Assembly (NCBI RefSeq): GCF_910596095.1
Contig: NC_056552.1
Location: forward strand, 6,801,111-6,865,110
Direction of reading: 5' to 3'
Length of the DNA stretch: 64,000 nucleotides
Source of the DNA: Thunnus maccoyii
Lineage: Eukaryota; Chordata; Actinopteri; Scombriformes; Scombridae
Every line of letters starts with the position of its first letter. Position 1 is the stretch's first letter. Below the pieces are notes generated by a model. That model ran no database searches, had not been told where the DNA came from, and saw nothing but the letters and a program-made list of their open reading frames with translations. Of the stretch, positions 36,299 through 49,500 are shown in pieces. The translations under genes and the position numbers were made by a program.

Positions 36299-39200
36299 TT
36301 ACGACTGACTCTTCTTTCCCTGTTTCTTGCTGGCACTGTCTCCAGGCTTGGCAGAGAGAGAGAAAGATGGAGGGAAGCAGCGAGGTTCATTATGAGACAG
36401 AAAGGGAAAGAAAAAGGGAGAAAAAAGATTAGTAGTGTTCTCGGCTAAAAATGACTTGTGTGTTAATGAAGCAGAGTTCAACTCAGCTACTGCATGTCAG
36501 GAGATCATGCTGGAGGAGAGACGAGTTTAAATAAGAGAAAAGTTCATGTTACAACTTCTTTTGCAAACAACATGACACACGCTTGCAAAAATGCATGTTA
36601 AAAGAGGTTTTTTTGTCTATATTAATTAAAACACTTCAAAATATTGTTAGTTTTCAGCCCAATCAACGAGCTAGGACCACCATATAACAGGTGTATACAG
36701 CTATTATCTGCATCTGTTAGTCTGTGTTGTAAGACTGAGTACTACTGATTCACTGCAGTACAGAGGAAACACACAAAGTACAACACAACCACTGCAAACT
36801 GGGAAACATTTATATAGACGGTAAGACCATTTCTACTCCATTAGCACAACTAGCATAACAGCAAACAGCTCAGATTAATGCTGGGAACAGACAACAGCTC
36901 CAAAACGCCCAAATGTGACAGATGTGGGACGTCAGAAATTAAACCGACTAATCCTTTGAGTGATTCAGCATTAACACACAATTACAGCTTCATGCAGATT
37001 CAAGCAGGCTTTCTATAGCTCAGTCAACTAAGTTAGGTGGTTGGTTCGAACGCCAACCTCAGTTTTCCCCCCTCCAGACTTCTCGCCCTTGTGGCCCTGC
37101 CGGGAGCGCTTCCCCCTCTTCTTGCCCTTCCCCCCTGTGGCTCCTGCTGCCGCTCCTGCTGAAGAAGCAGTGTCCGATCCACCTGTGGCTACATCACCAT
37201 CACCATCACCATCACCACCAACACCACCACCATCACCACCATCGCCTTCTTCTGTAACAGTTTCACTTTCGCTTTCCCTCTTTTCCTCTGAGTTGAACAC
37301 ACGGCGCACCACCTTTCTGATCACCTGTGTGGGGTAGAATCATGTCAGGGGAGGAGGTGCGGGAAGGAAAGCAGGAAAGCATTTTGTGAGGAGAAATAAT
37401 GGAAAGAAGGGTGAGAAGGAGGAGGGTACATAGGAGTGTGTGTATAGGTGTATGAGATAGCATGTGTTTGTGCTTTACTGTGTGACATTGGTTTCAGCTT
37501 TATTGTTAAACTGGTGTGTGTGTGTGTGTGTGTAAGCTGTAGGATAAAGGTGAGAGAGTTAATGAAGGAGGGTGATGATGGTTACTTTTCTGGTGACCAG
37601 ATTCCCGTCTTCATCTGTAAACTGCTCCTCTGTCACAGACTCCCCAGGAATGTTTCTGGCCTCCTCTCCCTGATGTGAAGGTTTAAATATGGATGGAGGA
37701 AGGAGAGACGGAGGATGCAGAGGACGCAGGGGTGGACGCACAGGTTGGGAAGAAGTTTGAGAGGTTATCTGTGAGATTGTTATTCAGATAATACAGCAAC
37801 ATTTCCAAACAGACATCAGCCTGCCTGGCACAACAGCAAGGTTTCCCACTGTTTAAATCAGGGAATTAAAATTTAGAAATGGGTGCAAAACCAGAAATAA
37901 TGGCAATGAAGACTGAGGTAGTTAAAGTAAAGTTAAGTGCAGTTTCATTGTTACAAATGCTCTGGTAAATATAAAGAGATCCTTATCCTATATGAGGGGA
38001 TTTGGAAACCCAACTGATGCTAGTGCTTTATGCAGGCTGACTCAACATGTTCATGTCTTTGCAACTTACACTTCAAAACACACGCCTGTAGTAGCAGAGA
38101 CACTGAGACCAATGATGCAAAAGCTATGTTTTTTTTTGTTTTACAGATATTCATCCTACAGAGATGTGAACAAAGTTAATTATTCAACTAATTAACAATC
38201 ATATCAATCACAGTCTCTTGGCAAAACTCAGAATCTAACAACTTCAAGAGGATGTGGTGTCCAGAGGAAAAAAAGCAAATGCATGAGAAATTTCAAAAAT
38301 GAGGCTTTATTTACACAGAGACAGATCATCTGTGTTTAAACTGACTTAAGTACAATACTGTTAATTTTGCACATTACATTTTAAGCATCTAGTTGATTCA
38401 GATTGAGCAAACGGAGCAAAGTGTCATGCTTGAGGACCTTTTGATTAAAAAAACACTGATTGTTATGGTAATAAAACACATGATCTTTTGGTTACTCAAT
38501 GGTCCCTTTAACTGCTCAGGTGACCTATTCCTGCTACTCATAATAAAAAAGGGGGTTGAACATACTTATTAGATTTTCTGCTCCTGTGGAAATCCAGCCT
38601 CACAATTACACTTAGGTACTGAACTTTACTCTATATGGTAGCCAAACAAACAGCACAACCAACAGTCCACAAACCAGATAGCGACACCAAACAGCAAAGC
38701 TGATAATGTTGTGGCTCACACCAACAAGCAGTGAGTAGCACTTCATGCTACAGCAAGGCTAAACATGTACTGAACATCTGCAAACTCTCCCCTCCAACTG
38801 ATAAGTTTTCTTTCAAACTATGGCCGCACACAAACACAATTTTTTTTCAATTTTTCTCTATAAAACACACAGATGCTGTCAAACACACAGAAGAGCTGTG
38901 TTCCAAACCTAAGCACATCTTATGTTCACAATCTTATTTTTTTCTCTCTCCATCATCTCTGTGACTCACTCTTGTCTTCTCACACGCTTACACAAAGTCA
39001 CAGAGCTTATGCTAGTGCACTGCACACTGCCTCGAGCTGTCCACACACCAGCCGTCACACACCTTGAGTATGACCCGTCTGCGAAACACCCTGGTGGTGA
39101 TAGTGGTCTCTTCATCAGAGCCGGTCTCGTCAGCTTTAGCGCTCTCCTGACGAAGGCAGCCCAGTAGCAGTGTGACATTAATGTCCCCAGTGTGGTAGAG

Positions 39201-40587
39201 TGTGAATGTGTCTTCAATTTAAGACTTCATTGTATCATTGTAATGGTTTAAATGTAGTTAAAATTTAATAGAAGACCAATTTTTCCACTGAAATGAATAT
39301 GATAAATAGTGAATAGTTAGGACAGGTTAACATTTGTAGGCTGTGAGGCTGTAGTCTGTCACTAAAACCAAATAGGTAGGTATAGGTAGTATATATGAGC
39401 AGTGTATATAAGACAATACATTTGAAGACTTTTTTTCAAGGCATATAGACACCGCAATGTGTTTGTCTGTGTGCTAACTGCAGCTATATTTAACTGTCCT
39501 AACTCAATAAAGGCCAAAATGAATGTAAAGAAAAGTTAACTGTCTGGAAGAGTGACTCTTACCTGGACTTTGTGCTGGGACCTGTCACCTCCCTCCTCTC
39601 TTTTGTCCTCCAGGCCTTTGCTTGGTCCTGCTGTGCTGCTGTCCTCCTGAGATCCTTTCCTCTTGGCCTCCTTTTCCTTCTCCTCCCTGGCTACATCAGT
39701 GTGACCTCCATTCTGTTTGTGGGTCTGAGCTGGCGAATCAGCTAGACTGTCAGGGCTTGGGGAGTGAAATATATTTGAAATGTCTGGTCTGCCTGTAAAC
39801 CTTGTGCAAATGTGTAAAAGGAAAAAATGGTAGAGAAGCAGAAAACAGACAGACAGATCCTACCTCACTCCCTCAGTGCTGGGGCTGTGGCCAGGGGTTG
39901 CCGACTCGATTATTGCGCCGGATGTCTCGCTTCTCCAGCCTGGAACTGAAGACATTTCTTTTTCTGCTTGCCGTACTTGTTCGAGGATGGCATTCAGCCT
40001 CTCCTCTGTCATCTCCTCGCCCTCCAAGCCTCCTTCCAAATTTAATTCCTCCAGCAGACTCAGCAGCTTCTCCTCGGTCATCTCTTCCTCTTCTTCCTCC
40101 TCCCTTCCATTTCCGCGACCCGTTTCTGAGGCAGCATCCTCGTTTTGGTGTCCTCCCTGACTCTCCAAAACAACACCTTGCCCTGTCTTCAGTTCTTTCT
40201 CTAAGGCCTCAGCATGCTTGTCTGTCTCCTTTCCTTGCTGCTCTACTGCCCTTCTGTCATTATCTGGCCACTCACAAGAAACCAGCTCCGTCTTCTCTTC
40301 CTCAGACATCCCTCTTTCCCCTGTGGTCAAGGTTGTATCTTCCGCCCCAACAATGGGGGGCTCCAGGGCAAAGGAGCTGGAGCCTGGAGCGACAGTAATG
40401 GGTTTGCTGCTGGAGGTACTGGTGGTCTGAGTGAGAGAGAGGTCGCTAGGTCTAGTAAGGGTAGTCTTGCTAGGGGACTCTACACTAGCATCGCCCTCAC
40501 CAAAGAAGTCATCTGAGCGCAACGGGGTGGGGGGCTCGTAGTTCAGGTCTGTGGGGGTTTGCAGCTCCAGATCTATATTTTGGTATC
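36299..40587 (-). CDS. ank3: ank3 C-terminal regulatory-tail exons
   Basis: Six exons encode the unstructured tail after the death domain. 39864-40587 begins [20 protein letters not shown], which aligns with the human segment after the death domain. It ends with two related acidic helices ([14 protein letters not shown] and [20 protein letters not shown]). 39063-39146 and 37586-37669 carry the ankyrin-conserved [12 protein letters not shown] and [19 protein letters not shown]. 37058-37324 starts [10 protein letters not shown] and holds a Gly/Asp repeat, then lysine-rich sequence. The last coding exon (36299-36346) ends KKQGKKSQS. The donor at the end of 37058-37324 (GAG then GTTGGC) is weak; reading through would stop at 37028 with a different tail. 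The UTR exon follows. Confidence 0.85.
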
Positions 40588-43500
40588 CTGAGTGGATGGC
40601 AGGAGTAAAGGATTAGAGGATAAGGGGATTGAAGAGGGAGGGGAAAGATAAAAGAGGGGAGGAAAGGAGGGAGGGAGGGAGGGAAGGAGAGAAAGAGTGG
40701 TGGAGGTGATGAAATGACAGGTGACACTTATATAGAAACATTTGCAATACTACCAAAAGGGTTGCATGTGCTCAAAAGCCACACAGGTGTAACGCCAATA
40801 CACTTTAAAACTGCATTAATTCATTGTTTCGGCCACTTGGGGGCGGCAGAACATGCAAAAAAAACACAACATTGGATATTAAGACATAAAGTTGTTATAG
40901 TGACTGTTAGATTTCACTATAACTGAATGTAATGTTACCAATATTCATTCTCCTTGTAGCTCTGTTTTAGTCTCCACCTACTCCTGAGAAAAATATCTGA
41001 CTCTCTACAGTAGCTGCTAGATGCTCCATTTTCTTTACCATTTAGTGGCTATTTTTTCAGTCTAGTAGGTAGGTGCAGCTTAATCGCCTGCTGCAGCTGG
41101 AAATGAAGTCGATTAGAATTAAGTCGACGGGCTGAAAACCAAAACAAAGCGCTAAAAGAAGCAAAAAAGATCTGTAGAGCTAAGGGAGCTGCAGAGTCAG
41201 GTGATAATTCTCTGTGGGTTTATCAAAGCAAAAATCTTTACACATTACACATAGTCTTTTGATCCATTGTTAAAACAAAAAAAATATGAATTGGTGCAGC
41301 TTTAAGGAACAACTGTGTGACTTCTGAACCAGCGCTACAGAAAGATCACATGACCAAATCACAAGGAGATGGAAACAGAAATGACAGTACCAAAGACAGA
41401 GTATAAGACATAAGATAGGAACCTCACTAACACTTCTCTATTTATATAAAATTTAGATGAACACTCAGTCACACTAACGTCATCTGCAAAGTTTCAAACT
41501 GGCACTTAAGTCTGCCGAGCCTTTTGCAAAAGCACTTAACTTCAGAGCCAGCCTCAGACTCCGAGCTACTAATTTCATTTGAAATGCAGCAGTGGTGAAA
41601 TTAGTGAGGGGGGGGTTTGATTTCAGCTCAATGTCTCAATGAACAATGTGATGAGCAAAAGCTTGAGTAGAATCCAGGTAGGTTAGTTGTGTTGGTTTCA
41701 GCAAAAGGCAGAGAAGAGCAGAGCCACCAATAGGCATCTAGATGTAAAGCTCAGGAACAGAGCGATCTCTCCTGAAGTAAGGAGGGATGCCGGGAGGGAG
41801 GGGAGAGGATGGAGGGGAGGTAGGAAGTGAAGGGGAATTGGCAGGAAGGGAAGGGGAAGACGGGGGAGTTAAGGGAAAAAGTGTAGAAGTGGGAGGAGGA
41901 AAGGAGACATATATTAAAGAGGGAGAGGGGGGAGAAGAAGAAGAAGGAGAGGGGAAAGGAGGAGAAACAGGAGAGGGTGATGGATGGGTGGTGGGAGGAG
42001 ATGAAAGAGGGGGAGAGGAAGGAGCAGACATGTAGAGGGAGGAGGGGGGAGAGGGAAGAGAGGGGGAGGACTGAACTGTAGGAGAGACAGAACGGGGAGG
42101 AGGGCAAAGAACAAGAGGAGGAATAGAAGATAGGGAGGAAGAGGGAGGAAGGTGACGAGGGATAAACGGAGGAGGAGTGAAGAACGGGGAGCAGCTAAAC
42201 GGGCTTCGGGGGGAGGAGAGAAGAGTCGGGGAGTAAGGCAAATTGAAGATGTGAGGAAGAACAGGAGCGATGGGCAGGAGGTAAACAGGAGGTGTGGAAG
42301 GGGGAGACGGAAAGTGAAAGATGGAGGCAGGAGAAGGGACAGCAGGAGAAGAGGAAAAAGAGACAGATTTGATATTGGGATAAAAGAGGGGAGAGGAAGA
42401 AGAGGTAGGTTTAGAGGAGGAGTGAGGGAGGAAATGGATGGGAGGAGACATTTTAGGACAGAGGGGGAATGTAGGAGATCTAAGAAGTTTTGGAGCTACT
42501 CCAATAATCACAGTTCACACGGAGAAAACAAAAAAGATGCAGAACTGTTAGATGAGACTTGGATGAAAAGACAGACACAGCATGTAAAAACCAAACAGGT
42601 TATTAATGTGCACAAAGACAGTGAGATGGAAATATGAATGACGGAGGCAGAATGTTTCGGAAGCTGCAGAAGCAAAGATACGGCTCCTCAGAATCATGGG
42701 ATTGCTTATCTCGCTTGACAAGCAGAGCAGACTTCTTAGTCAACAGCAGCAGTAACATCTTTTGGAAGAGCTGGAGAAACATCCATACTGAATGATGTCC
42801 ACTCCATATATTTCTCAGACCAACTTCTTTCAAAGAGATACAGTTTTTACATTTTTAAAGTCACATTCTGGCTTTGTTGGGGATCTAAGAAGTCAAAAGT
42901 TTGTTGAGCTGCAGATCCATTTACACAGAGAAAGAAAGAAGGTGTAGGATTGAAACAGGGAATGCGGAAAGGCAGGATCGTAGCCAAGACCAAATTCAAA
43001 CACCAAACCCTCTAAGAATTCTGGTGGAGAAATACTACGTCCCTTGCCATAAACAGTCAAATTAAAAGCTGAATCAGCCTTTTAAAACCCATCATGTGTA
43101 ATATGTGTATAATTGTTGAATGTTAACTCCTTCTAAGGCCATTAAAACAAACATTCCCAGAGATAACACTCAGGACATGACCTCGGTGTCCTTAACAGAA
43201 GCTCAAGTGCTGTTAAATGGCTGTGAGGATGCTAATGCTAAAGCCTGCTAGTTAGCTGATGCTGTCCAGTTAGTGCTGTGGTAGGCAGGAAAGAGAGGCT
43301 TAAAGGATATTCTATATTTCTCTTATTGTCAACAAAATTTTGTACTACACTGTACTACACACTACACTGTAAATTTCACAAAGAACTTTGGTACAAAAGT
43401 TCAGAGGTTGTGATATGTAGCGCAACAAGCTAGTGAAGCTCTGTAAATAGAACTGCGTTAGTCTTTGAGCCATTTCCAAACAAACTAACGTGCCCAGACT

Positions 43501-46500
43501 CCTCATAGTGAAGGAACATATCACCCAGTGCAGAGGTGTGGCTCATTGACATGTTTTTAATAGTTTTTTGGACAATAATGGAAGTCTACAGCACAGAGGA
43601 CTAAGATATATCAGGCTTTGGATGTAAGTTGGATCAGTCCATTGTTGGTTTGGTGTTCTCAATGTTCTGTTGACAGTAAGAAAACTATAGAAAATCACCA
43701 GCCTTATCCTTTAAGATTGGTAGCTTCCTGCACAACTTCAAGTTCAAGCTGTAGGCAGAGGGCGCTGTTGCACTGCAGTCTTATACTAGTCAGCCTGAGT
43801 TACAGCAGCAGCTCAGCAGGGAGGGAAAGAGCAGAAACAACTGGATCCAAAAGCAGTCATTTATCAGAAGCTGTTGAAGTTAGCAAAAGGTAGCCATTGG
43901 TGGGAGTTAGCTGGTTAGTGGTGCTTAGCGTTGGCAGGGGAATTTGCTGTAGGAGTTAGTCACTCGGAAGCAAGAAGAGGAAACAGGAGGAGGAGGAGCA
44001 GGAGGAGGAGGCAGGGAGTCTGCTGGTCTCAAAGCAGCTGAAGCTACGGTGGAGCGTAGAGGCTGAGAGGCTCGGAGGAACCCAGGAGATGACAGGTACA
44101 GTACAGCTAACAGCAGTGACACAGAAGCATAATTATAGACTGTACACAAACAAAAAGGTGTTTCATTTTCAACTCATCTGTGAGTGTCATGTGGGACAGA
44201 GAACACACCCTGATCGACATGTGCAGTGCAAAACACACGTGGACACTCATGGACATGTTGAAAAAGCTCCACCTATTTGAAGAGCGTTAAAAGTGTACTC
44301 TAGTGAGCGAACAACGTCAGAGCAGGCAGCCTCTCACACAAAGCCATAGCCATGCACTTCATTCAATCAAACACGGACTTCACTTTAAGTCATATTTGCT
44401 TCACTGTTGATTCTTGAGATGAGACCCATTTCAGACTTTTGTCTAGAAGTGTGCCTGGATAACATTGGCTAATTCTGTAGGTTCAGCTACTTATTTCTGA
44501 AGAGAATTAATTTGATTTGATGGGGCTCTTTGTTTCTATTTATCTTAAATTACAAACCTTAAAGGGGACATATCATGCACATTTCAAGGTTTTATTTTAT
44601 GGGGCTTTACTGGAATATCTTTACATGATTTCTTATTTATCTTATACTGGCTGTTTATTCAGCCCCTCAGTTTAGCCTCTGTCTGAAACAGGCCGTTTTA
44701 ACTCCTGTCTCTTTAAGGCCCCCCTCCCAATGAGCCCACTTCTGTACATGTTTGAGCCTGAATCTGATCCAAAATATGCGAGTGGTCATCATGAACAACC
44801 CGTGGAACAACCTTAGCAATAAACACTGCAGAACAGATGGCCGTTTGGGCATGTGCAAACAATCTGACGTCATGACGAGCAGGAAATAGAGGTAACTTTG
44901 CAAACGGAGTGTTCCGAGCAGGCTGAAGCCCTGGCTTTTGACTTGCAGGGCGCATTTTTACATACATTCACTTTGAGTTTTGGACCTTTGTTCATGTTTA
45001 ACATGAACATCTGACATCATAAAAGTTTAAAAATAACAGAAATGAAAAAACAGCATACATCCCCTTTAAATTAATGCACCTCAATATTTCAGTCACTGAT
45101 GTTTAGATAACACATCTTTATGTTATCCAATGAGAATAAACAGAGCAACTGTTCACCCTGGAAAAACATCGCCATAATGGCAAAGATTTCACTTGATGTC
45201 AAAAGGATGTTTGAATATATAAGATTATGAGAGGATTGTTAACAGGCCTGATAACCAGAGGCAGGAATATTTCATACTCAACTATCTGGAACAAAAGGCA
45301 CATTGGTGTCAAAGTTCTGAAATGGCCCTCACTGGGACTGTCAGCATCAGAGAATACTAGTAGCTGCCACATTTAATTTTCATTAATGAGGAAAGAGAGA
45401 AAGGTAGAAGGAAAGAGAAAAAGTACTGCTTGAAGCAAGCATGCCATTTTTGTAAATTGGTTGTTATAATTATGTTTCTATGTATTTTCCGATAGCATAT
45501 TACACAATTTGACAAAAAAAGTGTGTTGGAGAGTTTGAATTGAAAACTTATAATGTAGCATACACATAAACATAACTATTGATAAACCAAATTATGAACC
45601 GGTGCTCTAACTAAGAGACACAGATTCATTCAGGTGCATGCTTCAGAACAGTTTACAAAAACAGTCACACATACTAAAAAAGTCTCATGCACCCAAAATG
45701 GTACAGATTTTCCTGTTATGCATTTAATTAAAATCATTAATTTTGGATGTGCTAAGAACACCTTTTAAAGGTTATTTAAAAAAAAATATAGATAATCACC
45801 CAAAATCTATCACTTGCCATTAATGTTCCAATGACTGCGTGCTACAAATGAATTGCACTCCTCAGTGTTGGAAAACTCACAAGCTGACTGGGGTGACTGC
45901 TTAAAAAAAGACAACTCTAATGCTATTATTACCTGTTGGTCCATTAACTGAGATTGGCTCAGTGAACCCACTGGAGCATTAAGTGATTTTGGTTAAATGC
46001 TAATTAACTTGCATTGGTTCTGTATTTGTTTACACAGTCAGGTCTGACTATCTGGCTGAGTGAGGAGGTGAAGAAGGGTGAAGGGATAGACTGAGAGATA
46101 GACTGAGAGTTCAGCTAGGGTGGGCTACACTTTACCATCGGACTGATCCGGGAATACTGCGTTATCATCGGCAAAGCAGCGTGTGCCTGAAATGTTACCG
46201 TAGTCAAATATGGGCCCTTCCAGCAAAGTCACAATATCCAACCGATTGATCTTAGTCAGCACCGCAGTTAAAGCATCCGCTAGAGGGGAGAGAGACAGAC
46301 AAATTACATGACAGCTAATTTCAAATGTCATATTGTAACACTACAAAACATTAATTAATTAATTATATTGATTCATTTTTAAATAAACTATAAATAAATA
46401 TATGATAATGTCAACGAGGAAAAGAAGACATGCATATGAATTACAATGGATATAATACAGACACACACAAACACACATGTTGCTTACTTGTGGCGTTTTT

Positions 46501-49500
46501 ACCGTCCCTGTGCACCCATTTCTTAAGGAGCATGAAGCTCTGTGCTGTCAGGGAATTGGGGTTCTCCACTCTGATGAAGTTGATCTCTTCCACAGAGAAA
46601 TCCATCTCCCTGGCCAGCTCTGAAACAGCATCAAACACCACAAAACACTTGTTTATCCTGAGCAAATAACACCAACACAAGGCTTTTTTTTTGTAGCTCA
46701 GGGGGTACACCAGTACAAAAGAATGATGTACCGTCAATGAGGTAGTGTGATTTATCATCCATCAAGAGGTGTGTTATGTGTTATTCAATTGCTGAAAGAA
46801 AAGACATAAACTCGCAAAAGAGTGGTACAGTGCACAAAATACCTCCACAAACAGAGAAGCTTTAGAAAACAGTTAGCTGATGAAGCTGCTACCTGACATA
46901 TTGATGTGATATAAACAAATTGATGCTACAGATATGTGTAGAAATGCAGGGAAAACAATAATGAGCAATAAAAGATATATGTTGAGTGTGGCATTTTAGA
47001 TTTCAGGTCTGCAATCATAACCAAATGACATTTATCTTCCAACAGATGTCTCAAGCTACATTTGATTGCTTATGAAACATTAGACATATTATTATGTGAT
47101 GAAATTGTGGCGCTGAAAACATCACCATGATTTGTGTCAATACTTTTGTTGTCATTTATTTTCTTCGTCCTAACTAGTTTGTACTCATTCGCTAAATGAT
47201 TGTAACTGCCAAACACAGTCTAAAGCTAATGAAGTAGTGAAACACTTCTTGTACAGACAAGCCATATGGGCCATAAATTTAAAACCATGAGAACATAATG
47301 TTCAGTGGAGCTACTTGTTCACTGCAGCTCTGCAACATGCATTAAATATGGATTAGATTCCTTTCCTCTACTGAGCACTCAGTCAGTCACTGCACTGGAG
47401 AAAAAGGCACACCACTACAACTATTCACACTCGTACACACTAAAGACAGACGCCTGTGAACACATGATTGCAGTGCATTTGCACACAACACCCACGCAGA
47501 CACATGCAGGCAGGCGTGGGGCAGTGCTGCAGTGCAGGTGGTCAGGCTTGGACTAAACTGCAGAGGCCACACCCTTATCACTGCTCGCGTACAATATTTA
47601 TATAAAATCATCTCGCTCTTCCTCTTAAAAACACTCAAACACAAAGATGCATGACACGGTAGAATATAAATATATTGTTATACAAGCTTTTTGACATTAA
47701 ATTCTGATACATTTATTCCTGTATTTTCACCCCTGCCTGCTCCTAATATGTCTCAATAACATGAGATGTTTAAATTTTAAAAGATTTCTAAAAGTCACAC
47801 TGTAAAGTTTTTATGATGTGCCTACTTGGATGTTATGTCGCATGTGTATTGTTGTTATGATGTGTGTGACTTTAAATGCCACTGCAGTACTGCTCAGACA
47901 AGATGTTTTTATATCATATGTCCACCAGATGGCAACAAACACTGTAAAACTAATAGTTTCAGAGTTGGACACAATCCGGCTGATTCATTCACATGTGGGT
48001 GTTCTTTAAAATTCATGATAATCATATCCAGTGTATATCACTGAACCGACTGCATACATCATAAGCACAGAGAGTTTTAGTCTCTGATTGAATCCTTTAA
48101 AGATTGAGATGAAACTGATTTAACACCAACATTGCAGCTACGTCTCCCTTTCATATGCATTACTATAATAAATACACAATTCTTGCATTGTGTCATGCTT
48201 GTTTTGGGCTGTATGTGTTTGTGTGTGTCTTACCAAGTGTGTAAAAGTGAGGTGTGTGTGTGTGTTTAGGCTCACCAGTCCAGCTGAGTCCGAGGTGGTC
48301 GGCTACTATTGCCATACGGAGGTCTGTTCTCTCACAGGGACTCTGAGGGCCTGTGCGAGGAAGCAGGGGAGGCCAGGACACAAACAATTAGTATGTGATA
48401 TTATGACAAAAAATCTAAACAAATTAATTAAATGTGGTCCCAAGAAAGAGACACACAAAATGGCTCCCATAAAAACGGCCGCAGAGGGGAGCATGACAAT
48501 TAATAAAAGAAACGGATTGGGATTGTGAACTGAAAGTTTGTCTGTTGCAGACTCAACTAAATATGATTTGATTGTTATACCTATTTGACACCTACTTAAT
48601 TAAACAACATCTTTGTCTCTTTTATGCCATTTTCTGATAAATGTAGCATTCATATCAAACCCAGTAGTGTTGGTGATAAAACAAAGACTAACTTTAGCTC
48701 ACCGTCCCAGGTCTCACCTCTGTAAAAAAAAAAAGAAGCTTTTCTGGCCAAACTATCCTCAATGATGCAGTTTGAGGAGTTGTCTTTTGCTTATGTTTTA
48801 CAATGGACAGTAGGGGCTATAGGGCTATATTATATCTCATGACTTTGAATCATTAAACTTCGTGAAATTACCGTATTCCCTCTAGATGAGACACAAGACC
48901 ATCTGCACTGATTTTTAAACACAAATGAGGACAACACTGTACTATTATAGGCAGAGCAAGTGAAACATTAACACAACTAGATAGCAGTAACTACTTTTTT
49001 GCTAGAACTATTAATGCATATCAGCAGATAAAGTAGAATCAAAAGCATGAGGATCTGTGAGGCCAGAAAAGGAAAAACAAAAATCATACTTTAATACCAA
49101 AATGTTTGATGTTCAGTAGAATTCGTATTAGTAGCAAGAGTTCAGAGTATAAGAGTTTTTGTATCACGTCACTAACCACAAACGATCTACCATCAGGCAA
49201 CATTCCCTCACACTGATAAAAGCAATTTATGGCTTCAACTTGAAATCAAAAGTCATCCAGCTGCATTAGCTTTCCCACCAGGTTGCAAATGACTGACTAC
49301 ACTGACACTCTGTTGTACAGCTGACATGCCATTTGATTGTCAAGTTTAGCCAATGAATTGTTTTTCACAGTGTTCTCATACAGCAAAAGCACCACCAAAA
49401 GATCTACAAACCAGGCAAGCAGACCAAAACAAACACAAGATCATATTTCCCCCAAATAATCATTTGTATCTAGGTCTTAATCATGTCTACAGTGGAGGTG

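Larger units (their letters stand above)
40588..46135. other. Large ank3 intron upstream of the tail exons
   Basis: It contains a long purine-rich tract on the plus strand (41740-42480), a 257-codon pyrimidine-strand frame within it, and a 511-bp TTAA-flanked MITE (44559-45069). No conserved exon was found by eye. Confidence 0.6.

Noticed and set aside
41738-42511. 257-codon Pro/Ser-rich minus-strand frame as a gene or ank3 exon
   Set aside because: The polypyrimidine strand has few stops in any frame, and the candidate acceptor (before the ATCTCC at ~42482) gives a phase that does not fit the upstream ank3 exons. Kept only as a tract finding.
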